A stretch of DNA of 64,000 nucleotides from Pseudoips prasinana (taxonomy: Eukaryota; Arthropoda; Insecta; Lepidoptera; Nolidae). The position numbers and the translations under genes were made by a program. The notes below the pieces were generated by a model that was not told where the DNA came from, did not search any database, and saw only the letters and a program-made list of their open reading frames with translations. Shown here piece after piece: positions 32,935 through 42,046 of this stretch; the first letter of the stretch is position 1, and every line of letters starts with the position of its first letter. The DNA lies in contig OX621255.1 of assembly GCA_951640165.1 (NCBI GenBank), positions 31,594,001 to 31,658,000 of the forward strand. Reading direction: 5' to 3'.

Positions 32935-33186
32935 AAACCTGCATTACAACTTACTCAAACTCAGAAAAAACCATTCGAGGAAATATATATAGATCTATTT
33001 TCCATCGAAGGAAAATATTTTCTGTCTGTATTGGATGCTTTCAGCAAACTTGGTCAAGCTTTTGAAATAAGCAACCGGTCTCTTCCTGACGTAGTAAAAG
33101 CTCTCATAAAGTATTTTTCATTTTATGGATCTCCCCAAAAGGTCAGTTCTGATGCAGGCTCAGAGTTCAATAATAATCAAATATAA
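32935..33186 (+). pseudogene. LTR-retroelement integrase core fragment
   Basis: The translation PFEEIYIDLFSIEGKYFLSV, then LDAFSKLGQAFEI and VSSDAGSEFNN, matches the rve-type integrase catalytic domain of Gypsy/Ty3-like elements. This enzyme joins element ends to target DNA. The first Asp (IDLF) and second Asp (SSDAG) are visible 52 residues apart. The third acidic residue and the C-terminal domain are missing, because the frame stops at 33186. The frame opens inside sequence resembling a SINE-3 tail, so there is no genuine start. No LTR, primer-binding site, gag or env sequence was found nearby. Confidence 0.65.
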
Positions 33187-33206
33187 AATGGTGATATAAT
33201 TATATG

Positions 33207-33400
33207 CTGTAACATTATTCACACACGGCCATCTGAGCCCAAACTAGGCAGAGCTTGTATTATGGAAACCAGATAACTGATATACTACAAATACTACTTT
33301 TCTTTTGTAAATACATACTAATATAGAATATTACACCCAGACATAGGATAAACAGACATATTCATGCACACAAATATTTGTCCTGGGTCGCTATTATTAT
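33207..33400 (-). repeat. SINE-3 copy lacking most of its head
   Basis: ATTCACACACGGCCATCTGA, GCAGAGCTTGTATTATGG, and CAAATATTTGTCCTGGGTCG where the tRNA-like head should begin. Confidence 0.6.
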
Positions 33401-33574
33401 TATTATATTTTACGAGATCGAAATACCATTTTCCTTCATTCGTGCATACGCGCGAAACGTAGCCATTTTACATCACGCGTTCTTAAAGTAATGATGACAT
33501 CACGCTCAAATATACCCCTTAATATCTGAAGTAGACCCTTAATAACAATACCACCCTCTTCCCGAGCAACATTA

Positions 33575-33762
33575 CATACATACATAGACTCACGCCTGTT
33601 TCCCAGAGGGGTAGGCAGAGACAACGGATTTCCATTTGTCACGATCTTTGCACACGTCTTTTGCCTCGATTACTGTCATTATATTCTTCATACATGCTCG
33701 CCGGTTTAGGGTACTTCTGACCTGTCCTTTCTTGAGAACGTCTCCGATTTGGTCAGAGAATT
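33575..33762 (-). pseudogene. LINE polyprotein C-terminal fragment ([10 protein letters not shown] family)
   Basis: (TACA)n tail at the left, then the reversed sequence coding for AYPSGKQA and upstream to the SDQIGDVL region. The frame is interrupted. Ends at 33762 near GGTCAGAGAATTAAG. Confidence 0.5.
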
Positions 33763-34109
33763 AAGAATCAGAGAACGGTCCGAGCAACATTAGTAGTAAA
33801 TAAAAAGCAAAATGAGACCTTAAGTATTGTACGCCTTAAGTAAGGCAATATTTCATCTCATTATTGCTATTTGATAGCAGCGTCGGCAAACCCACCAAGT
33901 ATTGATTGCACACATTGTACACCCCAAAATGAGCCAATAACTCATCAACTTTATGAACAAAAGGCGACCACTCAGTCGTAACTCATAGTATTGGAACACT
34001 AGTGTATGCTTGGATAGACAGTATTGGCGATTGGCGATATATTTCATCAAGAAGCCAAAAAATAGAAACACTTAATTCATATATATATAATCTATATGAA
34101 TTAAGAGAC
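33763..34109. other. No recognisable feature
   Basis: No coding sequence. Small inverted words around 33818-33842 (CCTTAAG) do not form a convincing element. Confidence 0.35.
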
Positions 34110-34382
34110 GGTCACCGTAGCCTAGTTGGTAGTGCTCCTGCCTACGAAGCTGGTGGTCCTGGGTTCGAATCCCGGTAAGTGCAGATTATTAGTAAGTGCA
34201 GTATTTGTGTGATGAGCACGAATATTTGTTTCTGAGTCATGGATGTTTTCTATGTATATAAGTATTAATCTATCTATATAAGTATGTATATCGTCGCCTG
34301 GTACCCATAGTACAAACTTCGCTTAGTTTGGGGCTAGGATGATCTGTGTGACATTGTCCCCAGATATTATTATTATTATTAC
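34110..34382 (+). mobile_element. SINE-1 with small internal duplication
   Basis: Complete copy; GTAAGTGCAG is duplicated within the body around 34174-34202. Confidence 0.75.
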
Positions 34383-34493
34383 TATATATTGGGGTAAATA
34401 AGACACTGCCACTTGCTTCCCGACCAGGCAGAGGCTTTAGTGATTTTCTTACAATTAAAGCGGATAAACTATACTGAAGTGGATGTGGGCGGG

Positions 34494-34632
34494 GCACGGA
34501 GGTTGTAGAGCCGTCGGTCGCTGGGTCTCGAGTGGCGACCACAAATCGGAAGACACAGCGTGAGGCAGCCCCCTATGAGTTGGTCCGACGAGAGTGGTCG
34601 GAGGCTGCTGGATGCGGCTCCCGCCCGATTAC
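34494..34632 (+). mobile_element. RTE 3' coding fragment
   Basis: GTAGAGCCGTCGGTCGCTGG and TCTCGAGTGGCGACCAC match the C-terminal RTE coding region. Truncated at both ends. Confidence 0.5.
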
Positions 34633-34860
34633 CTTAGTGTCAGAGTTGCTCAAACCGCCCAGTAGGCCTCTGACATGGCTTAACGACTGTTGTCTAATGA
34701 CTACAACCGGGACCGTCAGCTTAACGTCCCCTCCGAAGCACGGAGACGCTCAGAAATGAAACCACTTTGACGGTCACCCATCTATGGACTGACCGCGAGC
34801 CTAGTTGCTTAACCTCGCTGATCTCTTACAGACCGCTGAGAGCATCTAGCTATGAGCATC
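34625..34860 (+). repeat. Family D repeat, longest copy
   Basis: CTTAGTGTCAGAGTTGCTCA, ACGGAGACGCTCAGAAATGA and ACCCATCTATGGACTGACCG. Directly follows the RTE fragment. Non-coding as far as I can tell. Confidence 0.5.
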
Positions 34861-35075
34861 ACGTTTATATTGCGTATATAATAATAATAATAAATACGTT
34901 TATTTTCCTTTCACAAATTGGAACATAAGGCTGGATTATAATTATACTTAGATACTATTTTCATTTGTGAAGGACTGGTGCCTGAAATAGGTTGCGAAAA
35001 TCGGTGCCACAGGTCACCAGGCCCTCCTCATGGAAAAGTAAGTAGGTGCATAATTGAAGCTTACAATTTTATTCA
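34861..35075. other. No recognisable feature
   Basis: (ATA)n at 34881-34895 may be a decayed retroposon tail. Confidence 0.35.
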
Positions 35076-35345
35076 TCATCATCATTACAGCTTAAATAAG
35101 TCCACGGCTGGACAAGCCTCCCTCAAGAATCATCTTGAGGGGATATGCCATAATCGCCACGCTTGGCAGGCGGGTTGGCGATCGCAGTATGATGGTCGTA
35201 GTACTCAGAAGGAAGCTGCTTCCCGTCCTCTGGTAGATATTCCCTCGGGTCGACTTCTACGCCCCCCACGGGATGAGATGGGGTGATGATATTCTGATTC
35301 TGATATTTGTCGCCGTCACCACACAGCAGCCGTCACCACACAGCA
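35076..35345 (-). repeat. Family B repeat, best copy
   Basis: (CAT)n at the left is the reversed tail. Then ATCGCCACGCTTGGCAGGC, GTTGGCGATCGCAGTATG, CACGGGATGAGATGGGGTGA and GTCACCACACAGCAG. In this copy the stretch normally identical to the RTE tail is degraded to GTCCACGGCTGGACAAGCC. Confidence 0.6.
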
Positions 35346-36040
35346 GTTATTAGTACAATTTTATTACTAGTGAAAGAAAGGATGCAAATGAGTATGTATA
35401 TGGCAGGGTGTATTTGTGGGTGTGTGAATGGACGCGTTGAGATGAGTCTATATGTGTGGATAGATAACTCATTAATAATTATTGATGGAATTTTCCTTAA
35501 ACAACAAAAACTTCGTAAATTATATGAAGCATTAACAATATTGTTATTTAATGAGAGGAATTTATATGGATTTAGCTATCATTATAATTGTAATTAATGA
35601 ACGGTCATTAAGACCACTAGATAAATAAAACAGGTTGATTAATAATTGTATTCTATTAAAAGCATAATTTAGCATTTATATTTATAATAAATATTTTTGT
35701 ATTATTTTCATTACCTTAGTTCATAGTATAAATTGTTGTGCACTGTTTGTAACCCATTACATATAAGCTCTCACTCTAACAAAGGTTTGCTGGAAGAGAA
35801 CTCATAGTTGAGTTAAGCTCGCCTGTGTACATGATATATCTAATCTTTTTTATAAATATGTATTTCTGTGTGCAATAAAGTATAAATATAAATAAATAAA
35901 CCATGTTAAATTTATGATTGAATAATTAGTACTTAAATATGACATTTGAAGATGGTGCCAACAATAATAGGGAACGAATTGATCAATTTCCTTAAACTTC
36001 CAGCCTATTGGAATTAAAATATGGACTGCACATTAACATG
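35346..36040. other. LINE 3' remnant in unassigned sequence
   Basis: GGTTTGCTGGAAGAGAACTC, AAGCTCGCCTGTGTACATG and CTGTGTGCAATAAAG at about 35788-35880 are a Jockey/CR1-type 3' UTR. The coding part is not recognisable upstream. Confidence 0.45.
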
Positions 36041-36680
36041 TGGCGCAGCGGTAAAGGCGCGGGCCCACCGCGGTGCACGGAGAGGCTACGCACGTGTATT
36101 AGCTTCGCTTTGTAAGAAAATGTATGTGGTTGTGTCCACTGCAACCCACGGAGAGGCTACGCATGAATTGACGTCATTGATACACGCGTGGCTTGCTCGA
36201 ATAGGCGGTTACATAGCTCAACGCTGTCAACGTGGGTCTACGTTTCCACTGGAGTACACGAATAAGACCCACGACTATGTACAGCTCGGATATCGCAGAG
36301 CAGTTTTCAGTAAGATTGCAGTGGCTTGTGTGTAGCCTCTCCGTGCGCCGTGCCACGCTAAACATAGTCGTGGGTCTTCGTGTAGGTACTCCAGTGGAAA
36401 CGTAGACCCACGTTGTCAAACAAATGAATACACGCAGCTAAAATGCGCCGCGTGCCCGTGCACAGCATGCACCGCGGTGGAGCCGCGCCTTAAAGACAGT
36501 CACCTCGCCACTTCGAGTCACGGATTTGATTCCCGCAAGGGATAGCTATTTGTGTGACCCATAAATACTTGTTCTGAGTCTGGTTGTAGTTTGTGTCCGT
36601 CTATTATACGTTTGTAAAGTACCCCGCGACACAGGGACTAGATTCACTAGTGCGGGCATTGTTTATAAAAAAATCTTAAT
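36041..36680 (+). mobile_element. SINE-2 split by a foldback element
   Basis: Head ATGTGGCGCAGCGGTAAA at 36039-36055, resumed at 36490 (TTAAAGACAGTCACCTCGCC, GATTTGATTCCCGC). The body has TGTGACCCATAAATACTTG and the tail CGACACAGGGACTAGATTC. Other copies at 52270 and 59249. Confidence 0.65.
36056..36489. mobile_element. 434-bp GC-rich foldback transposon in a SINE head
   Basis: Ends GGCGCGG..CCACCGCGGTGCA are inverted at both sides over about 21 bp. A second inverted pair lies inside (GTGGGTCTACGTTTCCACTG and CAGTGGAAACGTAGACCCAC). The host SINE carries TAAA on each side, consistent with a 3-bp (TAA) target duplication as in PIF/Harbinger elements. Markedly more GC-rich than the neighbourhood. 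No transposase. Confidence 0.65.
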
Positions 36681-36705
36681 CGATTCATAAATAACGGTGT
36701 AAGTA

Positions 36706-36838
36706 CCGACTCCAGCACATCCAGCTACCCCAATCTGTCAAATTTCTTTTATAGATTTTCAACTTTATCACATACATAAGGTTCACTTTCAATTGAGGAA
36801 ATTTGACAGATTTGGGTAGCTTGATGTGCTGGCGTCTG
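36706..36838. mobile_element. MITE-A copy
   Basis: CCGACTCCAGCACATCCAGC to GATGTGCTGGCGTCTG; TA at each side. Confidence 0.75.
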
Positions 36839-36861
36839 TACATAGGCATACTAAAAATAAA

Positions 36862-37133
36862 TAAATAAATTATAAATAATATCCTAGGTCATTATTCACA
36901 CACAGCCATTTGATCCCAAACTAAGCAGAGCTTGTACTATGGACACCAGATAACTGATATATCACATTACTCTTTTTCTTTTGTAAATACATACTTATTT
37001 GGATAATTTACACCCAGACTCAGGACAAACAGACATGTTCATGCACACAAATATTTGTCCCGGGTGGGAATCGAACCCACGACCTACGGCGTGAAAGGCA
37101 GCGTATCCACCAACCACGCCAACAGGCCCGTCA
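36862..37133 (-). mobile_element. SINE-3, full-length copy
   Basis: Reversed order: tail ATATCCTAGGTCATTATTCA, body GATCCCAAACTAAGCAGAGC and CAGACTCAGGACAAACAGAC, tRNA-like head GGGAATCGAACCCACGACC through CACCAACCACGCCAAC. The B-box reads GGTTCGATTCC on the minus strand. Confidence 0.75.
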
Positions 37134-37346
37134 AGAAAAAGAAATACGCAGAGAATTAAAACCATTTTGAAATCGGTTAAAAAACTAGTTAATTATTATT
37201 GCCACTTCCTCGATGGTCTAGTGTGTAAGTAAAAACTTTTAAATTACCACGCATTAGGTTCTTTCCTTGCAAAAACATGTTTGGCTAGATCACATCTAAA
37301 TCAATCCACGTTCAAATATTTAATGATCGGCAATCGTCTTTACGTA
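37134..37346. other. No recognisable feature
   Basis: AT-rich, no match. Confidence 0.35.
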
Positions 37347-37480
37347 CAGACGCCAGCACATCAAGCTATCCCAATCTGTCAAATTTCCCCAATTGAAAGT
37401 GAACCTTATACTTATGTGATAATGTTGAAAATCGGTAAAAGAAATTTGACAGATTGGGGTAGATGATGTGCTGGCGTCTG
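37347..37480. mobile_element. MITE-A copy
   Basis: CAGACGCCAGCACATCAAGC to GATGTGCTGGCGTCTG; TA at each side. Confidence 0.8.
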
Positions 37481-37671
37481 TACACATATGTAATGATGTA
37501 CCATTCATTTTATCCGATACTGGTTTAGATATTATCTGAAGGCAGAATTACTGCACAAGATATTTTAATTATATTTAAAACTTGTAGATATTATATTTGA
37601 AGTTAAACGTAGTCGTTATTTAGCTTCTTGGCGCAGCACATATACTAATCTGTTCGTTTCTATAAATTTAA

Positions 37672-38108
37672 TTATAATATCCTGTGTCATTATTTACAAG
37701 TATTGCTTAGTTTGGGATCAAATGGGCGGCCATCTGATCCCAAACTAATCAGGGGCTCTACTGGCTAAGTCACCGAACATCGATTTCTTAAACGGCGGAT
37801 AATGGTTAAAAATGAATTAAAATCGATTGTCAAAGTTGAAGCAGATTTAACAATTGATTAAGTCATTTTTAACCTTTATTTATTGAACGCCATTCACGAA
37901 AACGATGTTCGGTGACTTAGCCGGTAGAGCCTGTACTATGAAAACCAGATAACTGATAGATATACTACTTTTCTTTTGTAAATACATACTTATACTCGTA
38001 TAAATAATTACACCCATACTCGGAAAACAGAGGAGGTCGTGGGTTCGACCACGACCTCCGGCGTGAAAAGCAAGCATTTGGCAACCACGACAACAGGCCC
38101 GTCAATTG
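37672..38108 (-). mobile_element. SINE-3 split by MITE-C
   Basis: Tail part to CATCTGATCCCAAACTAATC, then MITE-C, then CTGTACTATGAAAACCAG and head GGTTCGACCACGACC. The left end also contains an inverted copy of the tail words (GCTTAGTTTGGGATC). Confidence 0.6.
37752..37930. mobile_element. MITE-C copy
   Basis: GGGGCTCTACTGGCTAAGTC and GACTTAGCCGGTAGAGCC are inverted ends. GAATTAAAATCGATTGTC and ACAATTGATTAAGTC are internal arms. Inserted in SINE-3. Shorter than the copies at 58808 and 63373. Confidence 0.65.
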
Positions 38109-38165
38109 ATTATTTATATAATGATATTCAATTGATTAAGACGAATAAAAAAAAATCTATTTAAA

Positions 38166-38474
38166 ATAGCTGTGCCCCGTGGTTTAACCCGCGTTAAACT
38201 TTATAAATTATCACTGCTCTTCCCCCGTACGTGATAGCGTGATAATATGTAACCTATATGTTGACCCGACCTCTTAGTAATGTTCATGCAAATTTTGAAG
38301 TAAATCCATGCAGTAGATACTTTTTTAGTTTCGCCGGACATACATACAGACAAACAGACAAAAATTCTAAAATCTATATTTTTGGCTTCCATATCGATTG
38401 TAGCCCAAGTTCCTTTAAAAAAAAATATTTAATGTACAGTTTTGACTTTCCGACGATTTTATTATATGTATAGA
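38166..38474 (-). mobile_element. Non-autonomous Helitron
   Basis: ATAGCTGTGCCCCGTGG at the left, TTTTATTATATGTATAGAT at the right. Confidence 0.75.
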
Positions 38475-38566
38475 TTACATTCCCAAAATGCTCGCAGCAT
38501 CACATGGACTGGGATGGCACACCACATTGGATGGCAATGCCTATTTGCTGACCAAAATATAATAAT

Positions 38567-38911
38567 GTCTTCCCGGCCGAATTTCGGCCACAGCGGCCAT
38601 TCGCAATGGAGATTAGCCAATTACGCAGGACATATTATAGTGCACAAGTGTGTGCGCAAACACAGGGGCACTTTCTATTCCATCACTCTCATGATCCGAT
38701 GGGACGACTAGCGACACGACCGGAAAGAGGTCAGGTACAGGACCGACGGCTTTACGTGCTCTCCGAGGCACGGGGGTGTAATACCGCCAACTTCCAGACT
38801 TCTGGCTGATTCTGAGAAATTCCTTTTTACGGAAAAATCCCAAAATCACTTTTTAGCCCGACTTGGGATTTGAATTTGGTTTAGACGGTACGAATCCGAC
38901 ACCGGCGGGCG
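38567..38911 (-). repeat. SINE-4 copy
   Basis: GCCGAATTTCGGCCACAGCG, ATGATCCGATGGGACGACT and GAAAAATCCCAAAATCAC. The head at the right is degraded. Confidence 0.55.
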
Positions 38912-38937
38912 ACATAGTTAATGATAAATATTTCTTC

Positions 38938-39248
38938 TTCATCGTCATCATATCAGCCGAAAAACGTCGACTGCTGGACAAAGGCCTCCCCCAAAGATCT
39001 TCACAATTGCCGGTCTTGCGCTATTCGCATCCAGCAGTTTCCAGCGGCACACACAAGATCATCGGTCCATCTTGTAGGGGGCCTGCCCACGCTGCGTCTT
39101 CCAGTTCGTGGTTGCCACTCGAGAACCTTTCTACTCCAGTAGCCTTCGGTTCTACGAGCTATGTGCCCCGCTCACTGCCACTGCAGCTTTACAATTCTTT
39201 GGGCTATGTCAGTGACTTTGGTTCGTCTGTGGATTTCGAACATATTTC
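38938..39248 (-). pseudogene. RTE 3' fragment
   Basis: Reversed RTE C-terminal coding sequence and tail: CATCATATCAGCCGAAAAAC, GGACAAAGGCCTCCCCC, CGTGGTTGCCACTCGAGAAC. Frame broken; ends within the segment coding for AKLKWQW. Confidence 0.6.
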
Positions 39249-40129
39249 TTAGCAAACAATACAATACAAAAAAATACAATACAACTATGATTTATTTCAT
39301 CTCCACAAATTACATGATATTAACATGAAACAAATAAAGTTGACAAAATGTATGAAGTTGCAATTTGTGGGAGATCTGGAGTCCAAACTAAGCCAAGGCC
39401 TGCACTCCAGGTCCCCCCGAAACCTAGTACATTATATAAATTTGTCAGCAAGATACTTTTATATTATTTATCTAGCTATATATATATATATAAGTAAGTA
39501 AATAAAACTTTGTAAGCGTGTGTCTGTGTGTGTGGCTGTGTACACATGTGTGTGTGTATGTGTGTGTATGCGCGTGTGTATGTTTGTGTATATAGAAAAA
39601 ACAATTCTTCCTCACAAAGTCAAATGTAATTATACAGCAATATGCATAATGAAAATAATATGATAAATACAAATAAAAACTGTAAACACAGTGCTACAAC
39701 CTTTGCTCATAATGACACGTTAGTGCACATAAGCATGGATGTAAACAGAACGCTTACATACATTATGATTGGCAGGTAATTCTAATGTAATGTTGGTTTG
39801 CTAATAACATTAAAATAATAGTGATGGTACGTTATAAGTTACAATATGGTAGTAAATAATCTTGTCTTTGTTGGGTTCTACTTACGTACAGCACTTCGAC
39901 CCTTCAGGATCTTTTGTACTAACCCCCATTGGTTCTTATTCTATCCCTTGAGCCCTGAATGAAGTCTGTTTTTCCAGATTCAAGATTAAAATTCATTTAT
40001 TCCATAAAAATATTACATTTGTGTGGAATCGTCAATATTTTTTTAACCCACAGTGCAGTGCATGACGTGGCAGATACTGAGAAACACTGCCAGAAAACTC
40101 AGTAGGAATCCTTTATTAAAATATTTATT
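39249..40129. other. Unassigned, with TG-rich microsatellite
   Basis: 39508-39600 is a TG/TATG microsatellite. 39310-39440 (GGGAGATCTGGAGTCCAAAC) faintly resembles 29330-29410. No coding sequence. Confidence 0.4.
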
Positions 40130-40445
40130 TCTTACATAAAATTACATTGTATTTAAATATGTTAATTTAGAGCGACTCAATCCCAAGCTGTTGTGTCACT
40201 TAAATAGTCAGAAGTCTTGTAGTAAGCCCTGCTTCACAATTTGGTTTTTATGATTCTTTTAAACTTATTCGTAGACATTTCTCGGGTACCACTGGGAGGT
40301 TTATTATAGAATCTTATAAATTGCTCCATAAGATATGTAACACGGTGTTTGTATGGCTCTGTACATAATTCAGTACGCTTCTTAGGGGTAGATTCTTGTA
40401 GTCTCCTGGTTCTGGATATGCCACCCCCAGGATGGCCATTCGGTG
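40130..40445 (-). pseudogene. LINE C-terminal fragment with 3' UTR
   Basis: The minus-strand translation GGISRTRRLQESTPKKRTEL, then YLMEQFIRFYNKPPSGTREM and NKFKRIIKTKL with a stop near 40232 resembles the end of a Jockey-like RT (F-x-N-x-P...R...). The 3' part (to 40130) is the host sequence in which MITE-A sits at 9356, so the family is present at least twice. Confidence 0.45.
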
Positions 40446-40768
40446 TCTTGCCAACACATCACTTTTACATATTTTAAGGAGCATTGTTTCATTTTCTTCC
40501 CCTCAGTAGTAAATGCTAGTCGTACGAGGAACTATTACGGCTTTGTTGGTCAAGACCTGCCTCAGACGGTGATCTCTTCCCTGTGTCGGATGGCCGTCCA
40601 ATTGGATTTTGTGAGTGAGGAATAGATAGTCCACCTATGTTTTCACACATTGCACTGCACAATCACAACGAAGACTACTAATTACATAGGACACGTAACC
40701 GTAATTTCGCTAACCGCACTTAAAAATAAACATTTCAGGTATCTTCAAAGCGTCTATTGTAACGTTGA
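40446..40768. other. No recognisable feature
   Basis: A short frame without motifs; not called. Confidence 0.35.
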
Positions 40769-40972
40769 TCATCATCATGATCATAATAGCGCATATATAT
40801 ATAAAAGACGCCCACTGCTGGACAAAGGCCTTCCTAAAATCTCCACATTCCACACACCCGCACAAGATCATCGGTCCAACTTGTAAGAGGCCTGCCCACG
40901 CCGCTTGTTTCGGTTCGTGGTCGCAACTCGAGAACCTTTCTGCCCCAGCGGCCGTTGGTTCTACGAGCTACG
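40769..40972 (-). pseudogene. RTE 3' fragment with deletions
   Basis: GGACAAAGGCCTTCCTAAAA and GGTCGCAACTCGAGAACC match the reversed RTE end. Shorter than other copies. Confidence 0.5.
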
Positions 40973-41087
40973 TAAAGTTGTAAAGTTGAACTAACTTGGA
41001 CTACTTTAGATACTTGCAACGTAAGTACATAAACTGGACGTCATTCAATGTATTATTATAGTTAAGTGCATTTTATTGTATTTGTTA

Positions 41088-41197
41088 TAGTCGACTTAGG
41101 CGACCTACCGTTACGAGCCGTCCGAAATTAAGTATCTTGGGAAGACTAACACACTGTTACCTGGTTCCAACTGATGAACATTCATATATATTTCTAA
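41088..41197. repeat. 110-bp direct repeat, left copy
   Basis: ATAGTCGACTTAGGCGACCT through TGGTTCCAACTGATGAACAT. Recurs at 44434-44545 with few differences. The sequence looks like the tail half of a SINE-3-like repeat. Confidence 0.7.
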
Positions 41198-41243
41198 ATA
41201 GCTGTGCCCCGCAGTTTTACCCGCGTTCATCATCATCATCATA

Positions 41244-41984
41244 TCAGCCGAAAGACGTCCACTGCTGGACAAAGGCATCCCCCAAGGATCTCCACAATAG
41301 CCGGTCCTGCGCTGCCCGCATCCAGCGGCTTCCCGCGACCCGCACAAGATCGTCGGTCCACCGTGTAGGAGGCCTGCCCACGCTGCGTCTTTCGGTTCGT
41401 GGTCGCCACTCGAGAACCTTTCTGCCGCATCGGCCGTCAGTTCTACGAGCTATGTGCCCTGCCCACTGCCACTTCAGTTTGGCAATTCTTTGGGCTATGT
41501 CGGCTAGTTTAGTTCGTCTGCGGATCTCAGCATTTCTTATTCGATCTCGCAGGGAAACTCCAAGCATAGCCCTTTCCATTGCTCTTTGGGTGACCTTGAG
41601 CCGCCTGATAAGGCCCATAGTGAGCGACCACGTCTCTGTTCCGTAAGTCATCACTGGCAACACACACTGGTCGAAGACTTTCGACTTGAGACAATGCGGT
41701 ATTTGGGATGAGAAGATATTACGTAGCTTCCCGAACGCTGCCCAGCCGAGTTGGATTCTACGATTGACCTCCTTTTCGAAGTTGGACCTACCTAGTTGGA
41801 TGGTCTGTCCTAGGTAAATATAGTTCTCAACAACTTCGAGTGCAGAGTCTCCAACCTTAACTAGAGTGGGTGCAACATGGATGTTCGACATGATTTTCGT
41901 CTTATCCATGTTCATTTTCAGACCCACTTATTGAGAGACTCTACTGAGGCCATCGAGCATTGTACCGAGGTCGTCAAGGGTCTC
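41244..41984 (-). pseudogene. RTE reverse transcriptase, C-terminal part
   Basis: The main open part (41244-41927) begins VGLKMNMDKTKIMSNIHVAP and includes YLGQTIQLGRSNFEKEVNRR, LPVMTYGTETWSLTMGLIRR and HIARRTDGRCGRKVLEWRPR, and runs close to the 3' end. The RT thumb and the C-terminal domain lie here. The frame continues upstream through the catalytic FADDIV, but a TAA at 41928-41930 breaks it (RVSQ-stop-VGLKMN). Apart from that stop the frame is open. It is physically separated from, and inverted relative to, the N-terminal part. Confidence 0.75.
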
Positions 41985-42046
41985 AGCCATGACTACTATG
42001 TCGTCGGCAAATCTAAGGTGAGTGATGTACTCGCCATTGACATTGA

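Noticed and set aside
32935..33186. Intact endogenous retrovirus
   Set aside because: Only part of an integrase core is present; no LTRs, gag, protease, RT or env sequence was found around it.
36021..36335. 104-codon frame in a GC-rich patch
   Set aside because: It lies across a SINE head and the foldback transposon, whose GC content explains the open frame.
39508..39600. Possible repeat array of CRISPR type
   Set aside because: Simple TG/TATG microsatellite with no spacers; eukaryotic context.
41137..41646. Plus-strand frame of 169 codons over the RTE 3' end
   Set aside because: Antisense shadow of the RTE C-terminal coding region; similar shadows occur at 38863, 47103, 49067 and 58016.
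41877..42046. N-terminal 57 codons of the 786-codon frame starting at 41877
   Set aside because: This stretch is the antisense of the RTE 3' section; the frame is open there by chance. The real RTE coding sequence on this strand begins near 42047.
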